DNA of 64,000 nt from CBDCCV01 sp965215025 (GCA_965215025.1 CBDCCV010000001.1:1798001-1862000), one strand, 5' to 3'. Positions 8,470-17,551 are shown, numbered from the stretch's first letter. Numbers and translations: made by a program. Notes: generated by a model from the letters alone, not told the origin.

Positions 8470-8795
8470 GAGTGGCACCAGCGCTACGCTGGCAGGTCTC
8501 CTGGCTTACCGGGCGGCTTCTGCGCATGGGCGCAGAAACGGGCTGCGGAGGCACAAGGCGCGCGGCCTTCCCATCCCCGGAAAAAGGACAGTGACCGTTT
8601 GCGCACCGCCGCAGCACGCCGCCTGGCTTACAGTTGCGGGTACAGCCCCAGAGTCTTCCGGTTTTGGATTTTTGATCAGGGATTTGGGATCGGCTGTACG
8701 GCCAGAAGCCGGAGCCATCCGAAATCGAGAATGCTCGATCCAAAACCGAAACCACTGGGTTCCCTTTTCATCTCGCCCAGAGGGCGGGAACCAGT
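8470..8795 (-). promoter_or_regulatory. Cobalamin (B12) riboswitch
   Basis: On the minus strand the conserved core of the AdoCbl-type riboswitch can be followed in order: a GGTTCCC...AAAAGGGAACC segment (8792-8755), GGGGCTGTACCCGCAACTGT (about 8651-8630), TCACTGTCC (about 8592), GATGGGAAGGC (about 8575) and the B12 box AAGCCAGGAGACCTGCC (8507-8491). A CCAGCG/CGCTGG hairpin at 8478-8492 follows the box. Its target is the btuB-like gene at 8313 through the terminator beside that start. The leader is longer than normal because of a palindromic insert at 8660-8747. Confidence 0.93.
8660..8747. repeat. Palindromic insert within the riboswitch
   Basis: An 88-bp segment bounded by perfect 10-bp inverted arms (GGTTTTGGAT and ATCCAAAACC) lies between the GGGAACCCAGTGG part and the ACTCTGGGGCTGTACC part of the riboswitch, where a small P4/L4 loop is expected. 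Inside it are a second hairpin (ATCGAGCATTCTCGAT) and GGATTT-type short repeats. It resembles small intergenic palindromic repeats more than riboswitch core. Confidence 0.7.
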
Positions 8796-9179
8796 AGCGC
8801 GTGTGTTGTTGCAGAAGCCAAGGTACGGGCGCGGCGCGGAAAAAGCGAGCGGCTTTGCTGCATCTTCTCAGCCTGCGTCGCTGAGCGCGCCTGGCCTGCG
8901 GAGGCGCGCGGAAACGCAGACTCTGGACGCTACGAAAGGCTGCCGTACGGGAAGGAAGGAGGCCACGCGCCGCTGATCGGTCAAGCTCACCGGCGCAGGG
9001 AACGCGGCGGCTAGCCAAAGCAGTGCACGTTCAAGTTAACACATCTACCGGCTGAATGCACCAGCCCTGCGTCCGGTGCAGCGCTGTGTTATGCCGCGCA
9101 TTATACAGATGAAACAAATGTTATGAATGAATGTTCAGTGCCTCGTTCATTCTCGCTTGTCACCTTCCCAACTTGAACC
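8796..9179. other. Intergenic region with nested inverted repeat
   Basis: There is no convincing gene. At 9037-9091, 7-bp arms TAACACA and TGTGTTA enclose inner arms TGCACC and GGTGCA; the right end reads TGTGTTATGC, loosely like an integron attC core. GC content drops from about here to 10277. A second inverted repeat at 9125-9152 lies just before the next gene. Confidence 0.4.
9125..9152. promoter_or_regulatory. Possible TetR operator
   Basis: Arms GAATGAA (9125-9131) and TTCATTC (9146-9152) form a perfect 7-bp inverted repeat 28 bp before the start of a membrane protein gene that is followed by a TetR gene. Autoregulation by that TetR is a reasonable guess. Confidence 0.35.
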
Positions 9180-9641
9180 ATGTCTTACATCGCTATCTGC
9201 GCTGCCGCCCTGTTTCTTAGCCTCGTCGTATGGGTGGGCGGCGCCATCACCGGGCAGTTCATGCTCGCTCGCGCCCGCGCCCGGCGCGACAACGTTCAGG
9301 TTGTTCTCCTCGTTGAGCAGGTTCGCTGGCTCATTACGCACGTTTACATTCCAGCCGGAGCTGTTGCGTTTGTATCCGGCGTTGGCCTTGCTCTCGCTAC
9401 CGGCACGCCGCTGACGGCTTGGTACGTGGTGCTCCCGCTTCTGATGTACGTCGGACTTGCGTTTATGGGCGGCCTCTACTCGCTTCCGGAATACACGCGG
9501 CTCGTCAAGGCCGCCGGCGAGCGCGGTGTGTCCGATCCGGAGTGGCATCAGCGCTTGTGGAAAGCGGCATGGGTCAACCGAATCGAACTTGCCCTTTTCG
9601 CCGCCGTCTTCGTAGCCGTAATCGCTCAAATCTCAACCTGA
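9180..9641 (+). CDS. DUF2269-like integral membrane protein
   Basis: This 153-residue protein has four predicted membrane segments (about residues 3-27, 52-74, 81-103 and 132-151) joined by short basic loops such as MLARARARRD. It resembles the DUF2269 group of small predicted integral membrane proteins, whose function is unknown. The gene is followed after 18 bp by a TetR-family regulator on the same strand, so the two probably form one transcript and the regulator may control it. Base composition is less GC-biased than in neighbouring genes, and the attC-like inverted repeat upstream suggests the pair may have been acquired together. Confidence 0.6.
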   Translation: MSYIAICAAALFLSLVVWVGGAITGQFMLARARARRDNVQVVLLVEQVRWLITHVYIPAGAVAFVSGVGLALATGTPLTAWYVVLPLLMYVGLAFMGGLYSLPEYTRLVKAAGERGVSDPEWHQRLWKAAWVNRIELALFAAVFVAVIAQIST

Positions 9642-9659
9642 CCAGCCTCATAGCCCAAC

Positions 9660-10277
9660 ATGCCTGAACACGATGACAGCGCAGAGGCTCGCCTGATCGA
9701 AGCCGCGCAAGGAGCGTTTGCCCGCAAGGGACGCAACGGTGCGCGCACGCGGGAGATCGCCGAGGCGGCCGGCCTCGCCGCCCCGACTGTCAACTACTAC
9801 TTTCGCAGCAAAGGCCGTCTCTACGAGGCCGCCTTTGCCGAAGCCTTTGGCACCTTCGTCGCAGGGCTGAGCGACGCGCTCGGCAAAGCCGCTACGTTCA
9901 AAGAGGCGCTCCGGGCCTTCATCGAGCACTTTGCAGGGTTCTATGCCGAACGCCCAGACGCGGTAGGACTTTGGATGCAGGAGAACTTGGCTGGGGGCGA
10001 AGTAGCTGTCCGACTCATCCGCGAGGGGGATGGAGCGTTCGCTTTCAGCGCGTTCACCCGTATGTACCGTGAGGCCGAATTCGCTGGCGAAGTGCGTAGC
10101 GTAGACCCGCACCACCTCTTTATTTCGGTGATGGGAGCCTGTCTTATGCTTCCCATCGGGCGCCCAACGCTACGAGCAACATTACCCCCTTTGGCTGAGC
10201 ACCCGGAAGCATTTGAGGCTGGACGGGCCGAAGCCATCTTTAACCTCGTCTGGCACGGCCTCGCCAAAGCGGCATAA
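9660..10277 (+). CDS. TetR/AcrR family transcriptional regulator
   Basis: This 205-residue protein has the TetR DNA-binding domain at its N-terminus (about residues 9-55). It has LIEAAQGAFARKG as helix 1, TREIAEAAGLAAPTVNYYF as the helix-turn-helix and SKGRLYEAAFAE as helix 4. The rest is the all-helical ligand and dimer domain, which is not conserved enough to predict an inducer. It lies 18 bp after the DUF2269-like gene. The inverted repeat at 9125-9152 ahead of the pair is a candidate operator. Confidence 0.88.
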   Translation: MPEHDDSAEARLIEAAQGAFARKGRNGARTREIAEAAGLAAPTVNYYFRSKGRLYEAAFAEAFGTFVAGLSDALGKAATFKEALRAFIEHFAGFYAERPDAVGLWMQENLAGGEVAVRLIREGDGAFAFSAFTRMYREAEFAGEVRSVDPHHLFISVMGACLMLPIGRPTLRATLPPLAEHPEAFEAGRAEAIFNLVWHGLAKAA

Positions 10278-10470
10278 CTTTCAGTCCGCTGCCGCGTTCG
10301 TACGCGTCCTCTGTAGCGAGAGGCGGCGGCGCCTGCTCCGGCTCAGCCCAGGGCGGGTCGCAGGCGTTCCTCGTCGTTTTCTCTCAGGTGTGCTGTGCGT
10401 GCTTCCAGGACAATGCCTTCTTTCCTCTGCAACAGATTCGCCGCGCCCCCGCGCGGACGAAAGCGCGCGC

Positions 10471-11397
<927 letters not shown>

Positions 11398-11457
11398 CGC
11401 GGGGGCCGCATCAGGAGCGGAGCGCGCGCCTCGTGGGTTCTCCGCCTGCGCCGTCGG

Positions 11458-11742
11458 CTACGTCAGGGAGCCGGGCGGCGGTGGCGTCGCGCTCGGGCAG
11501 CGCGAGACCTCTGGCGTGTCCCAGCTTTCGTCCGTGACGATGGCCTCGAGCGTTTCAATGCGCCGCCGGAGCGCCGCGCGGTCCGCTTGGAGCAGCTCGA
11601 CGGCGGCCTCGAGGTCCTGCGTCGAGCTGCCGAGCTGGTCCTGCTTCGCCTTGAATTCGAGCCACTTCATGAAGCCCCCCACGAGCATGGCGATGATGGG
11701 GATCATGAAGACCATGATGGTGGCGATGGTGCCCGTGTCCAT
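11458..11742 (-). CDS. Anchored coiled-coil protein, paralog A (PspB-like)
   Basis: This 94-residue protein has one N-terminal membrane helix (IATIMVFMIPIIAMLVGGF, about residues 5-23) followed by a basic KWLEFKAKQD stretch and a coiled-coil of about 40 residues (LEAAVELLQADRAALRRRIE). The layout recalls phage-shock protein B, a small inner-membrane protein with a cytoplasmic coil, but no PspA or PspC is nearby and the similarity is only in architecture. It is clearly related to the next gene (11788-12189), sharing GGF.KWL.FK.KQD.LG and LE.IVT.E.WD. The two lie 45 bp apart in one direction. Function unknown. Confidence 0.72.
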   Translation of the reverse strand: MDTGTIATIMVFMIPIIAMLVGGFMKWLEFKAKQDQLGSSTQDLEAAVELLQADRAALRRRIETLEAIVTDESWDTPEVSRCPSATPPPPGSLT

Positions 11743-11787
11743 AAGACAGTCCCGTTGAGGAGAAGAAGCGGAAAAGGTGAAAAGAGG

Positions 11788-12189
11788 CTACGTGCCGAGG
11801 CGCCGGGCCATCTGCGCGGCACGCTCGGCCTGCGAGGGCTGCTCTGGCGCCGGCTCATCGTCCGGGAGCGAGAGGGGGGGCGTGGCGCTGCCGTTGAGCG
11901 CGGCGCCGTCGTCGCGCGTGCCGTTTTCGTAGCTGCGGGCGCCGCCATCGCTGAGCGCGTCCCAGGCCTCGCTCGTGACGATGGTCTCCAGGTTTTCCAA
12001 GCGCCGCTGCACCGATTGGCGCTCGGCCTCGGACTCCTTGAGCGCCTTTTTGAGCGCGCCGACCTCGTCTTCGAGCGCGCGCGCCGACGTGCCCAAGCGG
12101 TCCTGCTTCGACTTAAACTTGAGCCATTCCTTGAAGCCGCCCATCAGGATGGCCGTGAGCGGGATCAGAATCCAAATCCATGCCGCCAT
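11788..12189 (-). CDS. Anchored coiled-coil protein, paralog B (PspB-like)
   Basis: This 133-residue protein repeats the plan of its neighbour: an N-terminal membrane helix (WIWILIPLTAILMGGF, about residues 4-19), the basic junction KEWLKFKSKQDRLG, and a coiled-coil to about residue 72 ending LENLETIVTSEAWD. It then has a low-complexity polar tail rich in acidic residues and Pro that paralog A lacks. It is the upstream gene of the pair and probably the first in the transcript. The pair looks like a tandem duplication. A scaffold or stress role as for PspB is possible but unproven. Confidence 0.72.
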   Translation of the reverse strand: MAAWIWILIPLTAILMGGFKEWLKFKSKQDRLGTSARALEDEVGALKKALKESEAERQSVQRRLENLETIVTSEAWDALSDGGARSYENGTRDDGAALNGSATPPLSLPDDEPAPEQPSQAERAAQMARRLGT

Positions 12190-12276
12190 AAATGCACCTG
12201 CTGTTTTAGAAAAGCCACACGCGGGTACGAAGCGCCGCGCCGAGGGTTACGCCCGCCCGCGTCCGGCGCCGGACCG

Positions 12277-13647
12277 TTACTCAATCCACACCGTCTTGAC
12301 GTTGACAAACTCGCGGATGCCGAAGTGCGACAGCTCGCGCCCGTAGCCGCTCTTTTTGACCCCGCCGAACGGCAGGCGCGGGTCGCTCTTGACGAGCTGA
12401 TTCACAAAGGCGCAGCCCACGTCGAGGCGCCGCGCGATGGCCTCGCCCTTTTCGCGGTCTTCGGTAAAGACGGCGCCGCCGAGGCCGAAGTGCGTGTCGT
12501 TGGCCAGCGCCACGGCGTGGTCGGCATCGCGCGCGGCGATGACGGAGGCGACGGGGCCGAAGATCTCTTCCTCGAAGGCCACCGTGCCCGGCTCCACGCC
12601 CGTGAGCACCGTCGGCGCGTAGTAGAAGCCGGGCCGACCTTCGAGCTTCTCGCCGCCGGTGGCGAGCGTGGCGCCGTCCGAAAGCGCGCGCTGGACCTGG
12701 TCGTGGATCTCCTCGCGCGCGCCTTCGTCCACGAGCGGGCCGATGTCCGTCTCCTCGTCCATCGGGTCGCCGATGGTCAAAGCCTCAACCGCTTTCACGA
12801 ACCGCTCGGTAAAGGCGTCGCGCACGCCTCTTTCGACGATGAAGCGCTTGGCGGCGATGCAGCTTTGCGCGTTGTTCTGCATCCGCGCCTTGACGCCGAT
12901 CTCGACGGCTTTGTCGAGGTCGGCGTCTTCGAGGACGAGGAAGGGGTCCGAGCCGCCGAGTTCGAGCACGCTGGGCTTGACGGCTTGGCCGGCGCCGGCG
13001 CCCACGGCGCTCCCGGCCGGGCCGCTGCCGGTGAGCGTGGCCGCGCGCACGCGCTCGTCTTCTAAAAGGCCGGCCACGGCGTCGGAAGAGAGGACGAGCG
13101 ACTGGAACTCGCCCTCGTCAAAGCCGCCGTCGCGCAGGACCTCCTCAATGGCGAGGGCGCAGCCGGTGACGTTGGCGGCGTGCTTCAACAGGCCCACGTT
13201 GCCGGCCATCAACGCCGGCGCGGCGAAGCGGAAGACCTGCCAGAAGGGGAAGTTCCACGGCATCACGGCCAAGACGAGGCCGAGCGGCTCGAAGGCGACG
13301 AAGCTTTTCCGGGCGCCGGTGTCCACGTGCTCGTCGGCGAGGAAATCCTCAGCGTGGTCGGCGTAGTAGCGGCACACCCAGGCGCACTTCTCGGCCTCCG
13401 AGCGCGCCTGGGCGATGGGCTTGCCCATCTCGCGCGTCATGGTCTCGGCGTAGCGGCCCGTGCGCTCTTCCAGGAGGTCGGCCGTGCGGCGCATCTTCCG
13501 GGCGCGCTCGGCGAACGGGGTGAGGCGGTGGCGCTCGAAGGCCGCCGCGGCGCGGGCGAGGCGCTCCTCGACCTCGTCCTTGGAGTGTCGGGCGTAGCGC
13601 CCGATCTCCTCGCCGGTGGCCGGGTTGATGGAAATGTGGTGGCTCAT
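12277..13647 (-). CDS. NAD(P)+-dependent succinate-semialdehyde dehydrogenase
   Basis: This 456-residue aldehyde dehydrogenase opens with ISINPATGEEIGRY, as in the succinate-semialdehyde dehydrogenase (GabD/Sad) branch. Key residues are present: Asn132 in PWNFPFWQ, the general base Glu229 in LELGGSDPF, and the nucleophile Cys263 in AQSCIAAKRF. The EEIFGPVASV and PFGGVKKSGYGRE segments close the fold. The likely reaction is oxidation of succinate semialdehyde to succinate. No GABA transaminase is nearby, so the source of substrate is unclear. It reads from the same strand as the beta-barrel gene upstream (35-bp gap). Confidence 0.88.
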   Translation of the reverse strand: MSHHISINPATGEEIGRYARHSKDEVEERLARAAAAFERHRLTPFAERARKMRRTADLLEERTGRYAETMTREMGKPIAQARSEAEKCAWVCRYYADHAEDFLADEHVDTGARKSFVAFEPLGLVLAVMPWNFPFWQVFRFAAPALMAGNVGLLKHAANVTGCALAIEEVLRDGGFDEGEFQSLVLSSDAVAGLLEDERVRAATLTGSGPAGSAVGAGAGQAVKPSVLELGGSDPFLVLEDADLDKAVEIGVKARMQNNAQSCIAAKRFIVERGVRDAFTERFVKAVEALTIGDPMDEETDIGPLVDEGAREEIHDQVQRALSDGATLATGGEKLEGRPGFYYAPTVLTGVEPGTVAFEEEIFGPVASVIAARDADHAVALANDTHFGLGGAVFTEDREKGEAIARRLDVGCAFVNQLVKSDPRLPFGGVKKSGYGRELSHFGIREFVNVKTVWIE

Positions 13648-13682
13648 CTTGAAGCGTTCGGGTATGGAAAGGCACGCCTCTC

Positions 13683-14396
13683 TTACCGGCCGACGGGCAG
13701 CACGTAGTGCAGGCTCAGGTGCAGGCCCACATAAGCGTTGCGCGAGCCTTCGTAGGCGTCGCCCTCGGCGTTGCGGACGCGCACGGCGGCGTCGTCGGCG
13801 TTGATGTCGGTCAGGCCGTAGAGGCCGCGCAGGCCGAGCGTGAGGTAGCTCTGAGGCGTGAGGCCGATGTACGGGCCGAACTCGAACAGCACGCCCGCGT
13901 CGGTGCTCTGGTAGAGGTCTTCGTCGGAGAAGCCCTGCGGCGTGGCGGACTGGCCGCTCTCCTCCACGTCGGCGCTGAGGAGGAAGCTAAGCTGCGGGCC
14001 GATCTGAAAAAAGAAGCCCTTGCCGGGGTCGCCCAGGCGCAGGTCCAGCAGGAGCGGGAGGCTCAGGTAGGTGAGGTCCACGGTTTTCTCCACGTCCTGG
14101 CCGCCGATGGTGTCCTCGTAGCCCTGCCCTTGGCGCGTGTAGAGCAGCCCCGTGCGCAGGCCGAAGCCCGGCGTAAACTGGTACCCGGCCTTAAGGCCGA
14201 AGCCCGCGCCAAAGCCGATGGTGTAGTCCAGCTCCGGCGCGCCGTAGTTGTTCTGGTTGACGATGTACGCATTGTTGGCCCCGCCGGAGAGGCCGAGATG
14301 AACGGCGCCGGCGCTGCGCGCTTGCCCGCGTGCGCCCTCAGGCACGGTCAGAAAAAACAGCGCGGCGGCGAGTAGAAGAACAGTCCGGTGTAGCAT
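13683..14396 (-). CDS. Outer-membrane beta-barrel protein (porin-like)
   Basis: This 237-residue protein starts with a signal peptide (about residues 1-24, ending ARGQA). It continues as short amphipathic strands with alternating aromatic and glycine residues, such as YTIGFGAGFGLKAGYQF, FGLRTGLLYTRQGQG and LYGLTDIN. This is the pattern of the Bacteroidota outer-membrane beta-barrel families (OMP_b-brl_2 type), expected to give 8 to 10 strands. It ends NAYVGLHLSLHYVLPVGR. The ligand or role is unknown. The ATG at 14396 gives the signal peptide; an upstream frame to 14564 is basic and unlikely. It diverges from rnc, leaving 220 bp for promoters. Confidence 0.8.
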   Translation of the reverse strand: MLHRTVLLLAAALFFLTVPEGARGQARSAGAVHLGLSGGANNAYIVNQNNYGAPELDYTIGFGAGFGLKAGYQFTPGFGLRTGLLYTRQGQGYEDTIGGQDVEKTVDLTYLSLPLLLDLRLGDPGKGFFFQIGPQLSFLLSADVEESGQSATPQGFSDEDLYQSTDAGVLFEFGPYIGLTPQSYLTLGLRGLYGLTDINADDAAVRVRNAEGDAYEGSRNAYVGLHLSLHYVLPVGR

Positions 14397-14616
14397 GGGA
14401 GGATAGGCAGAGGGAGAAGTGAAAAAAGCGGTTGTCCGTCTTGCAAACATACGCGCGCGTCCATCCACAAAAAAGCCGCGCCGAGGCGCCAGGCGAGCGA
14501 TTATAGAAAATTTACGCTTCGCTCTGCGTTTGCTATCTTCCTTCCAGGCGCCGCGCGCCCGCACGGCGGCATCTCCAAACGATTCTCCGCTCGCACGTTC
14601 TCAGATCCAAGAAGCC

Positions 14617-15402
14617 ATGCCTCCTGACCCCGCCCCGGACGCCCAGCCCGGCCGCCTGCCCGCCAACGGCACCGAAGCGCCCGGCACCGATGCCGAACCC
14701 GCCCTGCCACGCCGCACGCTCGAAGCGCTCGTAGGCCAGGGCGTGGGCGATGCAGACCTGTACCGGCGCGCGCTCACGCACCGCTCGCTCCTGCGCGGCG
14801 CCCCCGGCGGCCATCTCCTTTCCAACGAGCGGCTGGAGTTCTTGGGCGACGCCGTGTTGGGCGCGCTCATCGCTGAGGCGCTCTTCGCCCGCTTTCCGGA
14901 AAAGGATGAAGGTTACCTCACGCGGCTGCGCGCCAAGCTCGTGAGCGGGAAAGCGCTGGCGCGGGCGGCGCAGCGCATCGGCCTGGGCGCGCACATCCGC
15001 ATGAGCGAGAACATGGCGCTCTCCGGCGGGCGCACGCACCGCACCATCCTGGCCGACGCGCTCGAGGCCATCATCGGAGTGCTCTACCTGGACCAGGGGG
15101 CCGGGGCGGCGCGCGCGTTTGTCGAGCGGGTGCTCCTTCAGCACGTCCGCCTGGACGAGCTGGCTGGGCAGCAGGACAACTACAAGAGCCTGCTCTTGGA
15201 GCACGTGCAGGCGCGTGGCGGCGCGCAGCCGCGCTACCGCGTCGCCAAGGAAGAGGGGCCGAGCCACGCCAAGACCTTCACCGTGGAGGTGCTTCTGGGC
15301 GGGCGGCCCAGCGGCTCGGGCACGGCCGGGAGCAAGAAAAAGGCCGAGCAGGAAGCCGCCCGCGAAGCCCTGGCCCGCCTCAGCAAAAATGAGGCGCGAT
15401 AG
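14617..15402 (+). CDS. rnc: Ribonuclease III
   Basis: This 261-residue protein matches RNase III, the double-strand-specific endonuclease for rRNA and mRNA processing. The signature NERLEFLGDAVLG is at residues 70-82, with the second catalytic acidic cluster in ILADALEAIIG. A C-terminal double-stranded RNA-binding domain occupies about residues 187-257 (DNYKSLLLEHVQ, ending KKKAEQEAAREAL). An N-terminal extension of about 30 Pro- and Ala-rich residues precedes the catalytic domain. The usual neighbours (acpP, fabF) are not next to it in this window. Confidence 0.95.
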   Translation: MPPDPAPDAQPGRLPANGTEAPGTDAEPALPRRTLEALVGQGVGDADLYRRALTHRSLLRGAPGGHLLSNERLEFLGDAVLGALIAEALFARFPEKDEGYLTRLRAKLVSGKALARAAQRIGLGAHIRMSENMALSGGRTHRTILADALEAIIGVLYLDQGAGAARAFVERVLLQHVRLDELAGQQDNYKSLLLEHVQARGGAQPRYRVAKEEGPSHAKTFTVEVLLGGRPSGSGTAGSKKKAEQEAAREALARLSKNEAR

Positions 15403-15477
15403 GGGTTCTGAGGCTTGGCTGTGCATAAGCGAATGGCCTCCCCGCAAAAGCGAAGCTTCACGTAGTAAACCGGAGGT

Positions 15478-15758
15478 TCACGCAAGCAAAGCGAGAACGG
15501 CGTCTACGTTCTGCCACAGCGGATCGGCTGCGGCCTTGTCGGTGAGCTGCACTTCGTGCCAGCAGCTGGTTGCCGAGGCACACGCCAAGCACCGGGCGCT
15601 CTTCCCGCAGGGCCTCTCCGATGAGGCGCATCTCGGCCTTCAGGTGCGGATGCTTCTCGTGCTCGTAGGCGTCCATCGGCCTGCTGAGCACGGCGGGGCC
15701 GCGCGCGCAACACCTCGCCGAGGAGGCTGGGCGTTTCGGGAGGCGTGTGCTGAAGCAT
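15478..15758 (-). pseudogene. Remnant of a class I glutamine amidotransferase
   Basis: Pieces of a GATase are readable on the minus strand in different frames. VLMLQHTPPETPSLLGEVL is the usual N-terminal strand and loop. SRPMDAYEHE, then EEMRLIGEALREE-like sequence and PVLGVCLGNQLLA hold the nucleophile Cys region. HEVQLTDKAAADPLW is a segment that normally lies some 50-70 residues further on. At least two frame changes and an internal deletion are needed, so the gene is dead. It starts 8 bp after the thiD stop and was probably once part of the MOSC-thiD operon. Confidence 0.75.
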
Positions 15759-15765
15759 CAAGACG

Positions 15766-16617
15766 TCAGGCGTTGGGTTCGGCAGCGGTTGTTGGAGTCG
15801 TTTGCGGCCCCGCCTCGGCGGCGAACGGAGAGCTATGCCACGCATGGCCGAGCGGGCCGTTGCCGCGCCCCAGCCCCGGCGCATGGCGCACGGCGCCGGT
15901 GACGAACGCCTTGGCCCGCCGCGCGGCCGAGAGCACGTCCAGCCCCTGCGCCAGCCCGGCGGCCAGTGCGGCGGAGAAGCTGTCGCCCGCGCCGTGCATC
16001 CGTTGCGGCACGCGCTCGGCATCGAGCCAGACGATCTCCTCGCCGTCGAAGAAGCAGTCGGCGGCGCGCTCGCCTGCGAGGTGGCCGCCGGTGACGATGA
16101 CGGCGCCGGGGCCGAGCGCGCGGATGGCCCTGGCAGCGCGTTCCATGTCCGCGCGCGTCTCGACCGGGAAGCCGGCCAGCCGCGCGGCCTCCGGCAGGCT
16201 CGGCGTCGTGGCGGCGGCCAGCGGCAGCAGAGCCTCGGTGAGCGCGGCCTCGGCGCCGTCCGAGAGCAGCCGTTCGCCTCGGCGCGTGGTGATGACCGGG
16301 TCCACCACGAAGTGCGGGAAGGCGTGCCGCCCGGCGGCCTCGGCCACCACGCGGATGATGGCCTCGCTGAAGAGCATCCCGGTTTTCACAGCCTGCGGCG
16401 GGATGTCGGCGCAGACGCGGTCGATCTGCCGCGCGACGAAGGCCGGCGGGAGCGCCTCGACCTGCTCGACGCCGTACGCCGTGTTGCAGTCGGTGGCGAC
16501 GGTGAGGGCGGCCATGCCGTAGACGCCGCAGGCCGCGAACGTCTTGAGGTCGGCCTGCATCCCTGCGCCGCCGCTGGGGTCGCTGCCGGCGATGGTAAGC
16601 ACGGGGGGCGTGTTCAT
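15766..16617 (-). CDS. thiD: HMP/HMP-phosphate kinase (ThiD family)
   Basis: This 283-residue ribokinase-fold protein matches ThiD, which phosphorylates hydroxymethylpyrimidine and its monophosphate in thiamine synthesis. It shows the opening TIAGSDPSGGAGMQADLKTF, the substrate segment GMAALTVATDCNT and the ATP-site VVDPVITT. The anion-hole region reads HGAGDSFSAALAAGLAQG: the position usually Cys in ThiD (HGTGC) is Asp here, as in general ribokinase-family enzymes, so a related kinase such as pyridoxal kinase remains possible. Its ATG overlaps the stop of the MOSC gene by 4 bp (16614-16617), showing translational coupling. A dead amidotransferase follows. No other thiamine genes are in view. 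Confidence 0.84.
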   Translation of the reverse strand: MNTPPVLTIAGSDPSGGAGMQADLKTFAACGVYGMAALTVATDCNTAYGVEQVEALPPAFVARQIDRVCADIPPQAVKTGMLFSEAIIRVVAEAAGRHAFPHFVVDPVITTRRGERLLSDGAEAALTEALLPLAAATTPSLPEAARLAGFPVETRADMERAARAIRALGPGAVIVTGGHLAGERAADCFFDGEEIVWLDAERVPQRMHGAGDSFSAALAAGLAQGLDVLSAARRAKAFVTGAVRHAPGLGRGNGPLGHAWHSSPFAAEAGPQTTPTTAAEPNA

Positions 16618-17333
16618 GAGCGCGTCTCGTTTTGGCCGATGAGTCGTGGGGCCTCGTTTTCCGTCTCCTCGCTCCCCGTCCACTTGCGGAAGCGCGCGCG
16701 CCAGCCGGCGGCGAGCGCCTCGCAGGCGGCGAGTTCGGCGATGCGTTCAGGACTACGCTCACGGCGGTAGCGCACGTCGTTGACGCGGGCGACGCTCCAT
16801 CCGGGATGCGGGCGCTCTTGCAGAATAAGCGGCTGCCCCGCTTCCACGTGGCCCGTCTGCAAAACGCGCAGGTACCAGCCCGTGAAGCCCGTCTGCTGCA
16901 CCCAGAGCGCGAGCTTCTTCTCGTTCCAGCGCCGCGCCAGCTTCCAGCACGGCGAGCGCGGCTGCGAGACCTCGACGCGCGCGGCCTCGCCCACGGCGTA
17001 CACGTCGCCGATGCACACGGTCTTCTCGCTCATATCCGCCACGGTAAAGTTCTCGCCGAAGGCGCCCGGCTTCACGTCGCGGCCCAGCCGCTCCGTCCAG
17101 TACGAGAGGTGCGCGAGCGGGTAGACGCACACCGCCTTGTCCGGGCCGCCGTGGTTCTTCTTGTCCGCTTGCTCATCGCCCGCAAGGTTCGTTTCGCTCA
17201 GGAAGACGGGACCCTCGGCCGGCTCCTTGAAGATGCCGCTGCGCCACGGGCGGTCCATCGGGTCGTCGGCGCCTTCGGTGCCGTGCGTGGCGGGGCGGCC
17301 GACGTGGAGGGCGTGCAGGCGAGGCGGCGGCAC
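16614..17333 (-). CDS. MOSC-domain protein (YiiM-like)
   Basis: This 239-residue protein has a MOSC domain like E. coli YiiM. It shows ALHVGRP at the start, SGIFKEPAEGPV, GDEQADKKNHGGPDKAVCVY, the GAFGENFTV segment, and the conserved cysteine in SPCWKLARR that would hold a molybdenum cofactor. YiiM reduces 6-N-hydroxylaminopurine, so detoxification of N-hydroxylated compounds is the best guess. The start at 17333 keeps the first strand; the next in-frame Met would remove it. The stop overlaps the thiD start (ATGA). A second, truncated MOSC gene lies at 55030. Confidence 0.85.
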   Translation of the reverse strand: MPPPRLHALHVGRPATHGTEGADDPMDRPWRSGIFKEPAEGPVFLSETNLAGDEQADKKNHGGPDKAVCVYPLAHLSYWTERLGRDVKPGAFGENFTVADMSEKTVCIGDVYAVGEAARVEVSQPRSPCWKLARRWNEKKLALWVQQTGFTGWYLRVLQTGHVEAGQPLILQERPHPGWSVARVNDVRYRRERSPERIAELAACEALAAGWRARFRKWTGSEETENEAPRLIGQNETRS

Positions 17334-17551
17334 GGTCGTAGCGGGGCGGTTGAGGAGAGGCGAAATGGAGTATCCGTTCCCGGCGGTAGCGAACCCCGCC
17401 GCCCATCCGTTTGGTCCGCCGCGCCGCGTCTACAAAGAATCTCGGAAGCCCGGATGGGAGCCGAACGGAAGCCCATGCGCTGCGTTGTACCGATGCTCTA
17501 ATCGCAGCCGCCCCGCCGGCCATCCGCCGACTCAACGACCCGCGCCGTGTT

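Noticed and set aside
8430..8470. tRNA-like GGTTCGAGGC on the minus strand
   Set aside because: No acceptor, D or anticodon stems can be formed around it; it is leader sequence between the riboswitch and btuB.
6160..8976. 938-codon plus-strand frame
   Set aside because: It is antisense to the btuB-like receptor and the riboswitch, Arg/Ala/Gly-rich without domains; a high-GC shadow.
9037..9091. True integron attC site
   Set aside because: The right core does not fit GTTRRRY and the inner L-boxes are not clear; kept only as an attC-like inverted repeat, without an integrase in view.
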